DNA of 64,000 nucleotides from Kitasatospora aureofaciens (GTDB taxonomy: Bacteria > Actinomycetota > Actinomycetes > Streptomycetales > Streptomycetaceae): assembly GCA_000720845.1 (NCBI GenBank), contig JODU01000006.1:1-64000 (forward strand), given 5' to 3'. A program made the translations under genes and the position numbers. Numbering within the stretch: position 1 is the stretch's first letter; every line of letters begins with the position of its first letter. Below, one piece after another: positions 32,942-41,090 of this stretch. Below the pieces are notes generated by a model. That model searched no databases and was not told the origin of the DNA. It saw nothing but the letters and a program-made list of their open reading frames with translations.

Positions 32942-34697
32942 TCGACCACGTCATCAGGCCGCGCAGGGCGGGCCAGGTGCCGTGGGTCGCGTACGAGCCG
33001 CAGTCGGTCTTCTTGGTCAGGCAGTTCAGGGTCTTGGTGACCTCGGCCGGGGAGACGTGGCCGTTGCCCGCGTTGGTGGAGGCGGGCATGCCGATCGCGA
33101 CCTGGTCCGGGCGCAGCGGCGGGAAGACGTTGTTCGCGTCGCCCGCGACCGGGAAGCCGGTGAGCAGCATGTCGGTCATGGCGATGTGGAAGTCGGCGCC
33201 GCCCATGGAGTGGTACTGGTTGTCCAGGCCCATGATCGGGCCCGAGTTGTAGTCCTGGACGTGCAGCAGGGTCAGGTCGTCGCGCAGGGCGTGGATCACG
33301 GGCAGGTAGGCCCCGGCCCGCGGGTCCTGGCCGCCCCACTTGCCGGTGCCGTAGTACTGGTGGCCGAGCTGGACGAAGAAGGTCTCGGGCGCCATGGTCA
33401 GTACGAAGCCGTCGCCGTACTTGGCCTTGAGGGTCTTCACGGCCGAGATGAGGTTGACGACCACGGGGGTCTTCGGGTTCTTGAAGTCCGTGTCGTCGGC
33501 GTTCAGCGAGAGCGAGTGGCCCTCGAAGTCGATGTCGAGGCCGTCCAGGCCGTACTCGTCGATGATCGCGGAGACGGAGGAGACGAACGTGTCGCGGGCG
33601 GCGGCGGTGGTGAGCTGCACCTGGCCGTTCTGTCCGCCGATGGAGATCAGCACCTTCTTGCCGGCCGCCTGCTTGGCCTTGATCGCGGCCTTGAACTCGG
33701 CGTCGCTCTCCACGTTCGGGCATTCGCTGACCGGGCAGCGCTCGAAGCGGATGTCGCCGGAGGTGACCGAGGTGGGCTCGCCGAAGGCCAGGTCGATGAC
33801 GTCCCAGCTGTCGGGCACGTCGGCCATGCGGGTGTAGCCGGAGCCGTTGGCGAAGCTCGCGTGGAGGTAGCCGACCAGGGCGTGGGCCGGGAGGTCGGAG
33901 GAGCCGCCGCCGTCGTCCGGGCGCTGGGCGGTGGTCGCCGTGACCGTGGCGGAGCGGGCCGACTCGCCCGCGTCGTTGACCGCGGTGACCTGGAAGGAGT
34001 ACGCCGTCGAGGGGGCCAGTCCGGTCACGGTGGTGGACGTGCCGGTGACGGTGGCCGCCTTGGCGCCGTCGCGGTAGACGGCGTATCCCGTCGCGCCCGG
34101 CACCGGTGACCAGGACAGGGCGACGCCGGAGGAGGTCACGGAGCCGGTCTTCAGGCCGCCCGGTGCCGCCGGGGGCTGACCCGTCTCGCCGCCCGGGCCG
34201 GTGAGGGAGATGTCGTCGGCGTGATAGGCGCCGGTGCCGTACCAGCCGTGGGTGTAGATCGTGACCTTGGTGGTCGACGGGCCGGTGCGGAAGGTGGTCG
34301 TCAGCTGCTTCCAGTCGGGGGCGGACTGGGCCCAGGTGGAGACGTCGGTGGTGCCGGTGCCGCTCGCGCCGAGGTAGACGTAGGTGCCCTGGACGTATCC
34401 GGAGAGCGTGTACTGGGAGTCCGGTCTGACGGACACCGTCTGGGCGCAGCGGGCGTTGTCGGCGCCGGCCGGGGTGGCCTTCAGGGCCGTCGTGCCGCTG
34501 TGGACGGGCGAGGTCACGGTCGTGCCCGCGGTACAGGTCCAGCCGTCGAGCGTGGACTCGAAGCCGCCGTTGCGGGCGAGGTCCGCGTCGGCCGCACGGG
34601 CGGCCGACGTGAGCGCGGTCAGGCCGGACGCGGCGAGCGCCGCGGCCGTGAGCACGGTGACGAGGGGGCGACGGGCGAGAGGTCTGGCGCGTTCCAC
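32880..34697 (-). CDS. Secreted chitinase, GH18 with carbohydrate-binding and FnIII domains
   Basis: A 605-residue exported chitinase. A Sec-type signal peptide ends near AARAADA (about residue 36). A carbohydrate-binding jelly-roll module (about 37-165) follows, then an FnIII domain (about 182-258), and a Gly/Asp/Ser linker. The GH18 barrel carries the catalytic motif DGLDIDFE, with acid Glu392, and SIGG earlier. The barrel ends with SINWDRYSNWEFQKNF. The GTG at 34697 has GGAGG upstream. A DasR-type operator lies 49 bases upstream, so induction by chitin through N-acetylglucosamine signalling is likely. Confidence 0.94.
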   Translation of the reverse strand: MERARPLARRPLVTVLTAAALAASGLTALTSAARAADADLARNGGFESTLDGWTCTAGTTVTSPVHSGTTALKATPAGADNARCAQTVSVRPDSQYTLSGYVQGTYVYLGASGTGTTDVSTWAQSAPDWKQLTTTFRTGPSTTKVTIYTHGWYGTGAYHADDISLTGPGGETGQPPAAPGGLKTGSVTSSGVALSWSPVPGATGYAVYRDGAKAATVTGTSTTVTGLAPSTAYSFQVTAVNDAGESARSATVTATTAQRPDDGGGSSDLPAHALVGYLHASFANGSGYTRMADVPDSWDVIDLAFGEPTSVTSGDIRFERCPVSECPNVESDAEFKAAIKAKQAAGKKVLISIGGQNGQVQLTTAAARDTFVSSVSAIIDEYGLDGLDIDFEGHSLSLNADDTDFKNPKTPVVVNLISAVKTLKAKYGDGFVLTMAPETFFVQLGHQYYGTGKWGGQDPRAGAYLPVIHALRDDLTLLHVQDYNSGPIMGLDNQYHSMGGADFHIAMTDMLLTGFPVAGDANNVFPPLRPDQVAIGMPASTNAGNGHVSPAEVTKTLNCLTKKTDCGSYATHGTWPALRGLMTWSINWDRYSNWEFQKNFDAYFG

Positions 34698-34745
34698 AAG
34701 TGCCTCCGGACATGGGGGAGATGGGGAGGACGGAGCGCGCCCAAC

Positions 34746-34759
34746 TTGGTCCAGACCAA
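34746..34759. promoter_or_regulatory. DasR-responsive element (dre) upstream of the chitinase
   Basis: TTGGTC-CA-GACCAA is a perfect inverted repeat and closely matches the known dre consensus ACTGGTCTAGACCACT. It sits 49 bases before the chitinase start, as at other Streptomyces chitinase promoters. The downstream stop of the small gene at 34795 is only 35 bases away on the other side. Confidence 0.85.
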
Positions 34760-34794
34760 TTCTGTTGTCAACCCCTTGCGCACCTCACCGCCGG

Positions 34795-35253
34795 TTACCC
34801 CCCGCTCTCCTCCGCCGCGAGGGCCGCCGCCGCCTCGTGCATCGCCAGCTCCAGGAGCGAGGGATCGGTGAGGGTGCCGGTCCCGTCCGGCGGGATCAGC
34901 CAGCGGGTGCCGCCGGACGACAGTCCGCCGGGGTACGGCACCACGATCCAGGTGCCGAGCCCGGCGGTCCGGATGCCCGTGCCGACCCAGCGGGCCGCCG
35001 TGCCGGCCGGCACGAAGAAGCCCGTGCGCGCGTCGCCGAAGTCGGCGAGCACCGGGCCTGGCTGGTCCAGGACGCGGGAGAGCACGTCCAGGGTCGGATA
35101 GCCGAGCCTGCTCGGCAGGATGAGCACGTCCCAGGCCTTGCCCGCGGGCAGCAGCGCGACGCCCGAAGGGTCGCGCTCCCAGTCCCGGCGGCAGGACTCG
35201 GGATCCGGTGCGACGGATGCCAGCCACGCGACCGCCGTCTTCGCACCAGGCAT
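34795..35253 (-). CDS. Small conserved hypothetical protein (possible Prim-Pol-like fold)
   Basis: A 152-residue soluble protein without signal peptide. Segments such as VALLPAGKAWDVLILP and GTWIVVPYPGG, followed by TRWLIPPDGTGTLTDP, resemble small Streptomyces proteins that are often labelled bifunctional primase/polymerase-like. I see no catalytic acidic triad, so I do not claim primase activity. The ATG at 35253 has GGGAGG upstream. It lies between the chitinase and the polyamine operon on the same strand, separated by 129 bases from the oxidase gene. Function unknown. Confidence 0.7.
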   Translation of the reverse strand: MPGAKTAVAWLASVAPDPESCRRDWERDPSGVALLPAGKAWDVLILPSRLGYPTLDVLSRVLDQPGPVLADFGDARTGFFVPAGTAARWVGTGIRTAGLGTWIVVPYPGGLSSGGTRWLIPPDGTGTLTDPSLLELAMHEAAAALAAEESGG

Positions 35254-35382
35254 GTGAAACCTCCCTTTCACTCGTCGACGCGGGGTGCGTCACGAGGGAG
35301 AGGGAGGTCTCCCGGCAGCATTACGCGGGTTGTCGTGCCTCGTTGGGGTGAACCGGGTCACAGGCCCGCACAGCGAGGCGGC

Positions 35383-36810
35383 TCAGCTGTCGAAGCCGAG
35401 GCCCAGCCGGTCCATCGTCCGCAGCCACAGGTTGCGCCTGCCGCCGTGCGCGTCCGCGCGGGCCAGCGACCACTTGGTGAGCGCGATGCCGGTCCAGGCG
35501 AAGGGCTCGGGCGGGAACGGCAGCGGCTTCCTGCGCACCATCTCCAGCGCGGTGCGCTCGGTGCGCTCTCCCGACAGCAGGTCCAGCATGACCTCGGCGC
35601 CGAACCGGGTCGCGCCCACGCCGAGACCGGTGTACCCGGCCGCGTAGGCGACCTTGCCCTGGTGCGCGGTGCCGAAGAACGCCGAGAAGCGCGAGCAGGT
35701 GTCGATGGCGCCGCCCCAGGCGTGGGTGAAGCGGACGCCCTCCAGTTGCGGGAAGCAGGCGAAGAAGTGCCCGGCGAGCTTGGCGTAGGTCTCGGGGCGG
35801 TCGTCGTACTCGGCGCGCACCCGGCCGCCGTACGGGTAGACGGCGTCGTAGCCGCCCCACAGGATCCGGTTGTCGCGGGACAGCCGGAAGTAGTGGAACT
35901 GGTTGGCGCTGTCCCCGAGTCCCTGCCGGTTCTTCCACCCGATCGAGGCGAGCTGCGCGTCGCCGAGCGGCTCGGTCATCAGCGCGTAGTCGTAGACCGG
36001 GACGGTGTACGGGCGGACCCTGCGGACGAGGTTCGGGAAGATGTTGGTGCCGAGCGCGACCGTGCGGGCGCGGACCCCGCCGTACGGGGTGCGTACGGCC
36101 ATGCCGGCGCCGTACGGCTTGAGGGTGAGCGCCGGGGTGTTCTCGTAGACGCGGACGCCCAGGGCCAGGCAGGCGCGCTTGAGGCCCCAGACCAGCTTGG
36201 CGGGGTTGACCATCGCCACGCCGCGCCGGTCCCACAGGCCGGCCCGGAAGGTCGGGGAGTCGACCTGTTCCCGTACGGCGTCGGCGTCCAGGTACTCGAT
36301 GCCCTCGGCGAGACCCTTGGCGCGGATCTCCTCGTACCACTGCTCGAGTTCGCGGGCCTGGTACGGCTCGGTGGCGACGTCGATCTCGCCGGTGCGCTCG
36401 AAGTCGCAGTCGAGGCCGTGCCGGGCGACCGCCGCCTCGATCGCGTCGAGGTTGCGGGCGCCCAGCTCCTCCAGCTTGTGGATCTCGTCCGGCCAGCGGC
36501 TGAGGCCGTTGGACAGGCCGTGGGTGAGGGAGGCGGCGCAGAAGCCGCCGTTGCGGCCGGAGGCGGCCCAGCCCACCTCGCGGCCCTCGACCAGTACCAC
36601 GTCCCGCCCCGGGTCGCGCTCCTTGGCGATCAGCGCGGTCCACAGTCCGCTGTAGCCGCCGCCGACGACCAGCAGGTCGCAGGTCTCGGCGCCGGTGAGG
36701 GCGGCCTCGGGACGGGGGCGGCCGGGGTCGTCCAGCCAGTACGGGACCGGCTGGGCGTCGGAAAGGGATTTCGTCCAGTCGTTGCTGCGGCTCATGGCGC
36801 TCGGGGCCAT
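35383..36810 (-). CDS. puuB: FAD-dependent oxidoreductase, gamma-glutamylputrescine oxidase-like (PuuB)
   Basis: A 475-residue DAO-family flavoprotein. The N-terminal dinucleotide motif is DLLVVGGGYSGLWTALIAKE. It then has LVEGREVGWAASGRNGGFC and the C-terminal AAGYTGLGVGATRFGAEVML, the pattern of PuuB/glycine-oxidase-like enzymes. It would oxidise gamma-glutamylputrescine or another polyamine derivative to an aldehyde for the aldehyde dehydrogenase encoded upstream. It is the last clear gene of the polyamine operon, 48 bases after potC. No gamma-glutamylpolyamine synthetase (glnA-like) gene is in this window. Start ATG 36810 follows GGGAG. Confidence 0.82.
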   Translation of the reverse strand: MAPSAMSRSNDWTKSLSDAQPVPYWLDDPGRPRPEAALTGAETCDLLVVGGGYSGLWTALIAKERDPGRDVVLVEGREVGWAASGRNGGFCAASLTHGLSNGLSRWPDEIHKLEELGARNLDAIEAAVARHGLDCDFERTGEIDVATEPYQARELEQWYEEIRAKGLAEGIEYLDADAVREQVDSPTFRAGLWDRRGVAMVNPAKLVWGLKRACLALGVRVYENTPALTLKPYGAGMAVRTPYGGVRARTVALGTNIFPNLVRRVRPYTVPVYDYALMTEPLGDAQLASIGWKNRQGLGDSANQFHYFRLSRDNRILWGGYDAVYPYGGRVRAEYDDRPETYAKLAGHFFACFPQLEGVRFTHAWGGAIDTCSRFSAFFGTAHQGKVAYAAGYTGLGVGATRFGAEVMLDLLSGERTERTALEMVRRKPLPFPPEPFAWTGIALTKWSLARADAHGGRRNLWLRTMDRLGLGFDS

Positions 36811-36858
36811 GATTTCAACTCCCTACGAATACAGCTGACGTGCTTGCACCGATGTGCT

Positions 36859-37659
36859 TTACGCCTTGCGGCGGTTTCGGCGGTTGCCGATGACCATGGA
36901 GGCCAGGACGAACAGTACGGCGATGACGAACATGGCCGTACCGATGACATTGATCTGGACGGGCGTGCCGCGCTGGGCCGATCCCCAGACGAACATGGGG
37001 AAGGTGACCGTGGAGCCCGCGTTGAAATTGGTGATGATGAAATCGTCGAAGGACAGCGCGAAGGCGAGCAGCGCGCCGGCCGCGATACCGGGGGCGGCGA
37101 TGGGCAGCGTGACCCGGACGAAGGTCTGGAAGGGACCGGCGTACAGGTCCTGCGCCGCCTGCTCCAGCCTCGGGTCCATCGACATCACGCGCGCCTTGAC
37201 GGCCGTCACGACGAAGCTGAGGCAGAACATGATGTGGGCGATCAGGATCGTCCAGAAGCCCAGCTGAGCACCCATGTTGAGGAAGAGGGTGAGCAGCGAG
37301 GCGGCCATCACGACCTCGGGCATCGCCATCGGCAGGAAGATCAGCGAGTTGATCGCGCCCCGGGCGCGGAAGCGGTAGCGGACCAGCGCGAAGGCGATCG
37401 CGGTGCCGAGCGCGGTGGCACCCAGCGTCGCCCAGAGGGCGATCTGGAGGCTGAGCGAGAGGGAACCGCACAGCCCGGCGACCCCGCACGGGTCCTTCCA
37501 GGCGTCCGTGGAGAACTGCTGCCACTCGTAATTGAAGCGTCCGTTCGGCTTGTTGAACGAGAACACCGTGACGACGACGTTGGGCAGCAGCAGATAGGCG
37601 AGCGTCAGCAGTCCGGCGATCACGACCAGATTGCGCTTGAACCAGTTGACGAAGGTCAT
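36859..37659 (-). CDS. potC: Spermidine/putrescine ABC transporter permease PotC
   Basis: A 266-residue membrane permease with six predicted segments. The EAA loop is LEQAAQDLYAGPFQTFVRVT and is followed by the conserved FALSFDDFIITNF, the PotC signature. It starts immediately after the potB stop codon with no gap. It completes the polyamine importer with PotA, PotB and PotD. Confidence 0.93.
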   Translation of the reverse strand: MTFVNWFKRNLVVIAGLLTLAYLLLPNVVVTVFSFNKPNGRFNYEWQQFSTDAWKDPCGVAGLCGSLSLSLQIALWATLGATALGTAIAFALVRYRFRARGAINSLIFLPMAMPEVVMAASLLTLFLNMGAQLGFWTILIAHIMFCLSFVVTAVKARVMSMDPRLEQAAQDLYAGPFQTFVRVTLPIAAPGIAAGALLAFALSFDDFIITNFNAGSTVTFPMFVWGSAQRGTPVQINVIGTAMFVIAVLFVLASMVIGNRRNRRKA

Positions 37660-38589
37660 TTAAACCAGATCCTCCGTGCCGGACTTGCGAATGTAGAAGG
37701 TGACCATGGCGAGAATCGCGGCCATGAGGACGAAGGACAGCGCCGCGGCCGTCGGATAGTCCAGCACCCGCAGGAACTGGGACTGAATCACGTTGCCGAT
37801 CATTCCGGTGTCGGCCGAGCCGAGCAGGGAGGCGTTGACGTAGTCGCCGGTCGCCGGGATGAAGGTCAGCAGGGTGCCGGAGACCACGCCCGGCATCGAC
37901 AGCGGGAAGGTGACCTTGCGGAACACCGTGGACGGCTTCGCGTACAGGTCCCCCGCCGCCTCGTGCAGCCGGCCGTCGATGCGCTCCAGGGAGGTGTAGA
38001 GCGGCAGGATCATGAAGGGCAGGAAGTTGTACGTCAGGCCGCAGACCACCGCGAGCGGGGTGGCCAGCACGCGGTCGCCGGAGGTCCAGCCCAGCCAGCC
38101 GGTGACGTCCAGGACGTGCAGCGTGTTCAGGGCGCCGACCACCGGCCCGCCGTCCGCCAGGATCGTCTTCCAGGCCAGGGTGCGGATCAGGAAGCTGGTG
38201 AAGAACGGCGCGATCACCAGGATCATGATCAGGTTCCGCCAGCGGCCCGCGCGGAAGGCGATGAGATACGCGAGCGGGTAGCCGAGCAGCAGGCACAGCA
38301 CGGTCGCGGAGGCGGCGTAGGCGACCGAGCGCAGGAACTGCGGCCAGTACTCGGACACCGCGTCCCAGTAGGTCACGAAGTGCCAGGTGACCTTGTAGCC
38401 CTCCTCCAGCGAGCCCGTCTGCACGGACGTGGAGGCCTGGTAGACCATCGGCGCCGCGAAGAAGACGACCAGCCACAGGATGCCGGGCAGCAGCAGCCAG
38501 TACGGCGTCCAGCGGCCGCGTTTGCGCGGTGGGCGCTTCTCGGGCGCGGCCGGGGTCAGCGGGGGTGGCGCCTCGGTGAGGGTGGACAT
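37660..38589 (-). CDS. potB: Spermidine/putrescine ABC transporter permease PotB
   Basis: A 309-residue membrane permease with six predicted segments after a Pro-rich N-terminus. The EAA loop reads RLHEAAGDLYAKPSTVFRKV. FIPATGDYVNASLLG near the C-terminus is typical of PotB. Its start codon overlaps the potA stop by one base and its stop abuts the potC start. It forms the importer channel together with PotC. Confidence 0.93.
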   Translation of the reverse strand: MSTLTEAPPPLTPAAPEKRPPRKRGRWTPYWLLLPGILWLVVFFAAPMVYQASTSVQTGSLEEGYKVTWHFVTYWDAVSEYWPQFLRSVAYAASATVLCLLLGYPLAYLIAFRAGRWRNLIMILVIAPFFTSFLIRTLAWKTILADGGPVVGALNTLHVLDVTGWLGWTSGDRVLATPLAVVCGLTYNFLPFMILPLYTSLERIDGRLHEAAGDLYAKPSTVFRKVTFPLSMPGVVSGTLLTFIPATGDYVNASLLGSADTGMIGNVIQSQFLRVLDYPTAAALSFVLMAAILAMVTFYIRKSGTEDLV

Positions 38590-39791
38590 CAGGCGGCCTC
38601 GCCCTCGGCCACACCGGCGTCGCCCATCGTCCCGGCAAGCACGGACTGGTCGGCGTCCAGCCCGAAGGTGTGCGCCGGGTTCCAGTGCAGGACGACCTCG
38701 GCGCCGGGCGCGAGCCGGGGGTCGCGGTCGATGTTCTGGGCGTAGACCTCGAACTCGGGGCAGGCGGCGCAGTCCACGACGTACTGGGTGGAGACGCCGA
38801 TGAAACTGGTGTTGCTGATCCTGCCGGTGATGCGGTTGCGGCCCTCGGGGACGGAGCCCGCGTCGTCCGCGTGGGTGAGGCTGATCTTCTCGGGGCGGAC
38901 CCCGACCAGGAGCCTGCCGCCCGCCTTCGCCGGCGTGGAACACCGGGCGCCGGGCAGCACCAGCTTGTCGCCGGCCGCCTTCACGACGACGTCGTCGCCG
39001 CTGCGGGTGTCGACCTCGGCCTCGATGAGGTTGGAAGTGCCCAGGAAGTTGGCGACGAAGGTGGTGCGCGGGTTCTCGTACAGGTCGGCTGGGGCGCCCA
39101 GTTGCTCGACCCGGCCCGCGTTCATCACGGCGACCTGGTCGGCCATGGTCATGGCCTCCTCCTGGTCGTGGGTGACGTGCACGAAGGTGATGCCGACCTC
39201 GGTCTGGATGCGCTTGAGCTCCAGCTGCATCTGCCGGCGCAGCTTGAGGTCCAGGGCGCCGAGGGGTTCGTCGAGGAGCAGCACCTTGGGGTGGTTGATC
39301 AGGGCGCGGGCGACTGCGACGCGCTGCTGCTGGCCGCCGGAGAGCTGGTGCGGCTTCTTGCGCGCCTGCTCGCCGAGCTGGACCAGGTCGAGCATCTCCC
39401 CGACCTGCTTCTTCACGCTCTTGATGCCGCGCCGGCGCAGGCCGAAGGCGACGTTCTCGTAGATGTCGAGGTGCGGGAAGAGGGCGTAGGACTGGAAGAC
39501 CGTGTTGACCGGCCGTTTGTAGGGCGGCAGCGCGGTCACGTCCTGGTCGCCGAGGTGGACGGTGCCGCCGCTCGGTTCCTCCAGTCCGGCGATCATGCGC
39601 AGGGTGGTGGTCTTGCCGCAGCCGGAGGCGCCGAGCAGGGCGAAGAAGGAGCCCTGGGGGACGGTCAGGTCGAGCGGGTGCACGGCGGTGAAGGAGCCGT
39701 AGGTCTTGCTGATGCCGGCCAGGCGGACGTCGCCGCCGCCGTCCGTCGCGGCCGTCTGGTTCTTCGTCGTGTTGGTCGTCATCGTCGTCAC
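38589..39791 (-). CDS. potA: Spermidine/putrescine ABC transporter ATP-binding protein PotA
   Basis: A 400-residue cytoplasmic ATPase. Walker A is LLGASGCGKTTT, the Q loop is NTVFQSYALFPH, the signature is LSGGQQQRVAVARAL, and Walker B is VLLLDEPLGALD. A C-terminal TOBE domain follows (GVRPEKISL). The GTG start at 39791 overlaps the potD stop (GTGA), supporting this start over the ATG at 39782. It drives polyamine import with PotB, PotC and PotD. Confidence 0.95.
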   Translation of the reverse strand: MTTMTTNTTKNQTAATDGGGDVRLAGISKTYGSFTAVHPLDLTVPQGSFFALLGASGCGKTTTLRMIAGLEEPSGGTVHLGDQDVTALPPYKRPVNTVFQSYALFPHLDIYENVAFGLRRRGIKSVKKQVGEMLDLVQLGEQARKKPHQLSGGQQQRVAVARALINHPKVLLLDEPLGALDLKLRRQMQLELKRIQTEVGITFVHVTHDQEEAMTMADQVAVMNAGRVEQLGAPADLYENPRTTFVANFLGTSNLIEAEVDTRSGDDVVVKAAGDKLVLPGARCSTPAKAGGRLLVGVRPEKISLTHADDAGSVPEGRNRITGRISNTSFIGVSTQYVVDCAACPEFEVYAQNIDRDPRLAPGAEVVLHWNPAHTFGLDADQSVLAGTMGDAGVAEGEAA

Positions 39792-41035
39792 GCCCCGGTG
39801 AGCTTCGCGAACTTCTCTTCGTATGCCGTCTCTTCCTTCGGACTCAGGGAGCGGAAGGAGTGCGACTTGGCCTGCATGGCCTTGTCGGGAATGATCAGCG
39901 GGTTGTTCGCCGCGTCCTCGTCGATCTTCGCCAGGTCGTCCTTCACGCCGTCGACGGGGCAGACGAAGTTGATGTAGGCGGCGAGTTCCGCGGCCGGGCC
40001 CGGTTCGTAGTAGTAGTCGATGAGCCGTTCGGCGTTCGTCTTGTGCCGTGCCTTGTTGGGGATCAGCATGTTGTCGCTCGACGTGACGTAGCCGCTGTCC
40101 GGGATGACGAAGTCGATGTCCGGGTTGTCCGCCTTGAGCTGGACCACGTCACCGGCCCAGGCCAGACAGGCCGCGAAGTCGCCCTTGCTGAGGTCGGACG
40201 TGTAGTCGTTGCCGGTGAAGCGGCGTATCTGACCGCGGTCGACGCCCTTCTGGAGCCGGGCGATCCCCGCGTCGTAGTCGTCGTCGGAGAAGCGGGCCGG
40301 GTCCTTGCCCATGTCCAGCAGCATCATGCCCATGGTGTCGCGCATCTCGGTGAGGAAGCCGACCCGGCCCTTGAGCTTCGGGTTGTCGAGCAGGTCGGAG
40401 ACCGACGTCACCTCGATGCCGTCCAGGGCCTTCTTGTTGTAGGCGATGACGGCGGAGATGCCCTGCCACGGGTAGGAGTAGGCCCGGCCGGGGTCCCAGT
40501 CGGGGCTGCGGAACTGGGGCGACAGGTTGGCGAAGGCGTGCGGCAGGTTGGCCGGGTCCAGTTTCTGGACCCAGCCGAGGCGGATCAGGCGGGCGGCCAG
40601 CCAGTCGGTGAGGACGATGATGTCGCGCCCGGTCTCCTGGCCCGCGGCGAGCTGCGGCTGGATCTTGCCGAAGAACTCGCTGTTGTCGTTGATGTCCTCG
40701 GTGTAGGTGACCTTGACACCGGTGCGCTTGGTGAACGCCTCCAGCGTGGGGTGCCGCCGGCCGCTCTCGTCGACGTCCATGTACTCGGTCCAGTTGGAGA
40801 AGCGGACCTGCTTCTCCTCCTTCGAGTGGTCCTCGACGGAGACGCCGCCCTCGGTCTTGCCGGCCGCCGGGATGCCGCAGCCGCTCAGCACGCCGAGGCC
40901 GCCGACCGCGAGCGCGCCGCCCGTGGAGGCGCGCAGCAGCGAACGGCGGGTGAGGGCGGCCCGGCCGCTCCTGAGACTGCGCCGCACGGCGGCCGCTCGG
41001 GCCGGGGACAGGCGGTCTGGCTGGTACTGCTCCAT
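39788..41035 (-). CDS. potD: Polyamine-binding lipoprotein PotD
   Basis: A 415-residue solute-binding protein. The long N-terminus contains a twin-arginine motif (LTRRSLLRASTGG) and a lipobox (GVLSGC), so it is predicted to be a Tat-exported lipoprotein. The mature domain begins VRFSNWTEYMDV and carries the PotD/F-type sequence YPWQGISAVIAYNKKAL. Ligand specificity among putrescine, spermidine and related compounds cannot be fixed. It overlaps potA by four bases and lies 55 bases after the aldehyde dehydrogenase gene. Confidence 0.92.
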   Translation of the reverse strand: MEQYQPDRLSPARAAAVRRSLRSGRAALTRRSLLRASTGGALAVGGLGVLSGCGIPAAGKTEGGVSVEDHSKEEKQVRFSNWTEYMDVDESGRRHPTLEAFTKRTGVKVTYTEDINDNSEFFGKIQPQLAAGQETGRDIIVLTDWLAARLIRLGWVQKLDPANLPHAFANLSPQFRSPDWDPGRAYSYPWQGISAVIAYNKKALDGIEVTSVSDLLDNPKLKGRVGFLTEMRDTMGMMLLDMGKDPARFSDDDYDAGIARLQKGVDRGQIRRFTGNDYTSDLSKGDFAACLAWAGDVVQLKADNPDIDFVIPDSGYVTSSDNMLIPNKARHKTNAERLIDYYYEPGPAAELAAYINFVCPVDGVKDDLAKIDEDAANNPLIIPDKAMQAKSHSFRSLSPKEETAYEEKFAKLTGA

Positions 41036-41090
41036 GCGCGTGGTTGCCCTTTCGGGTGGGTCGGCCGTGGTCGGCGGCCTGGCGTGATGG

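Noticed and set aside
34384..38745. Very long open frame on the + strand (about 1450 codons) opposite the chitinase, oxidase and pot genes
   Set aside because: It runs antisense to well-supported genes and its translation is low-complexity Arg/Gly/Ala/Val-rich, with no domain. Such frames arise from GC-rich third codon positions.
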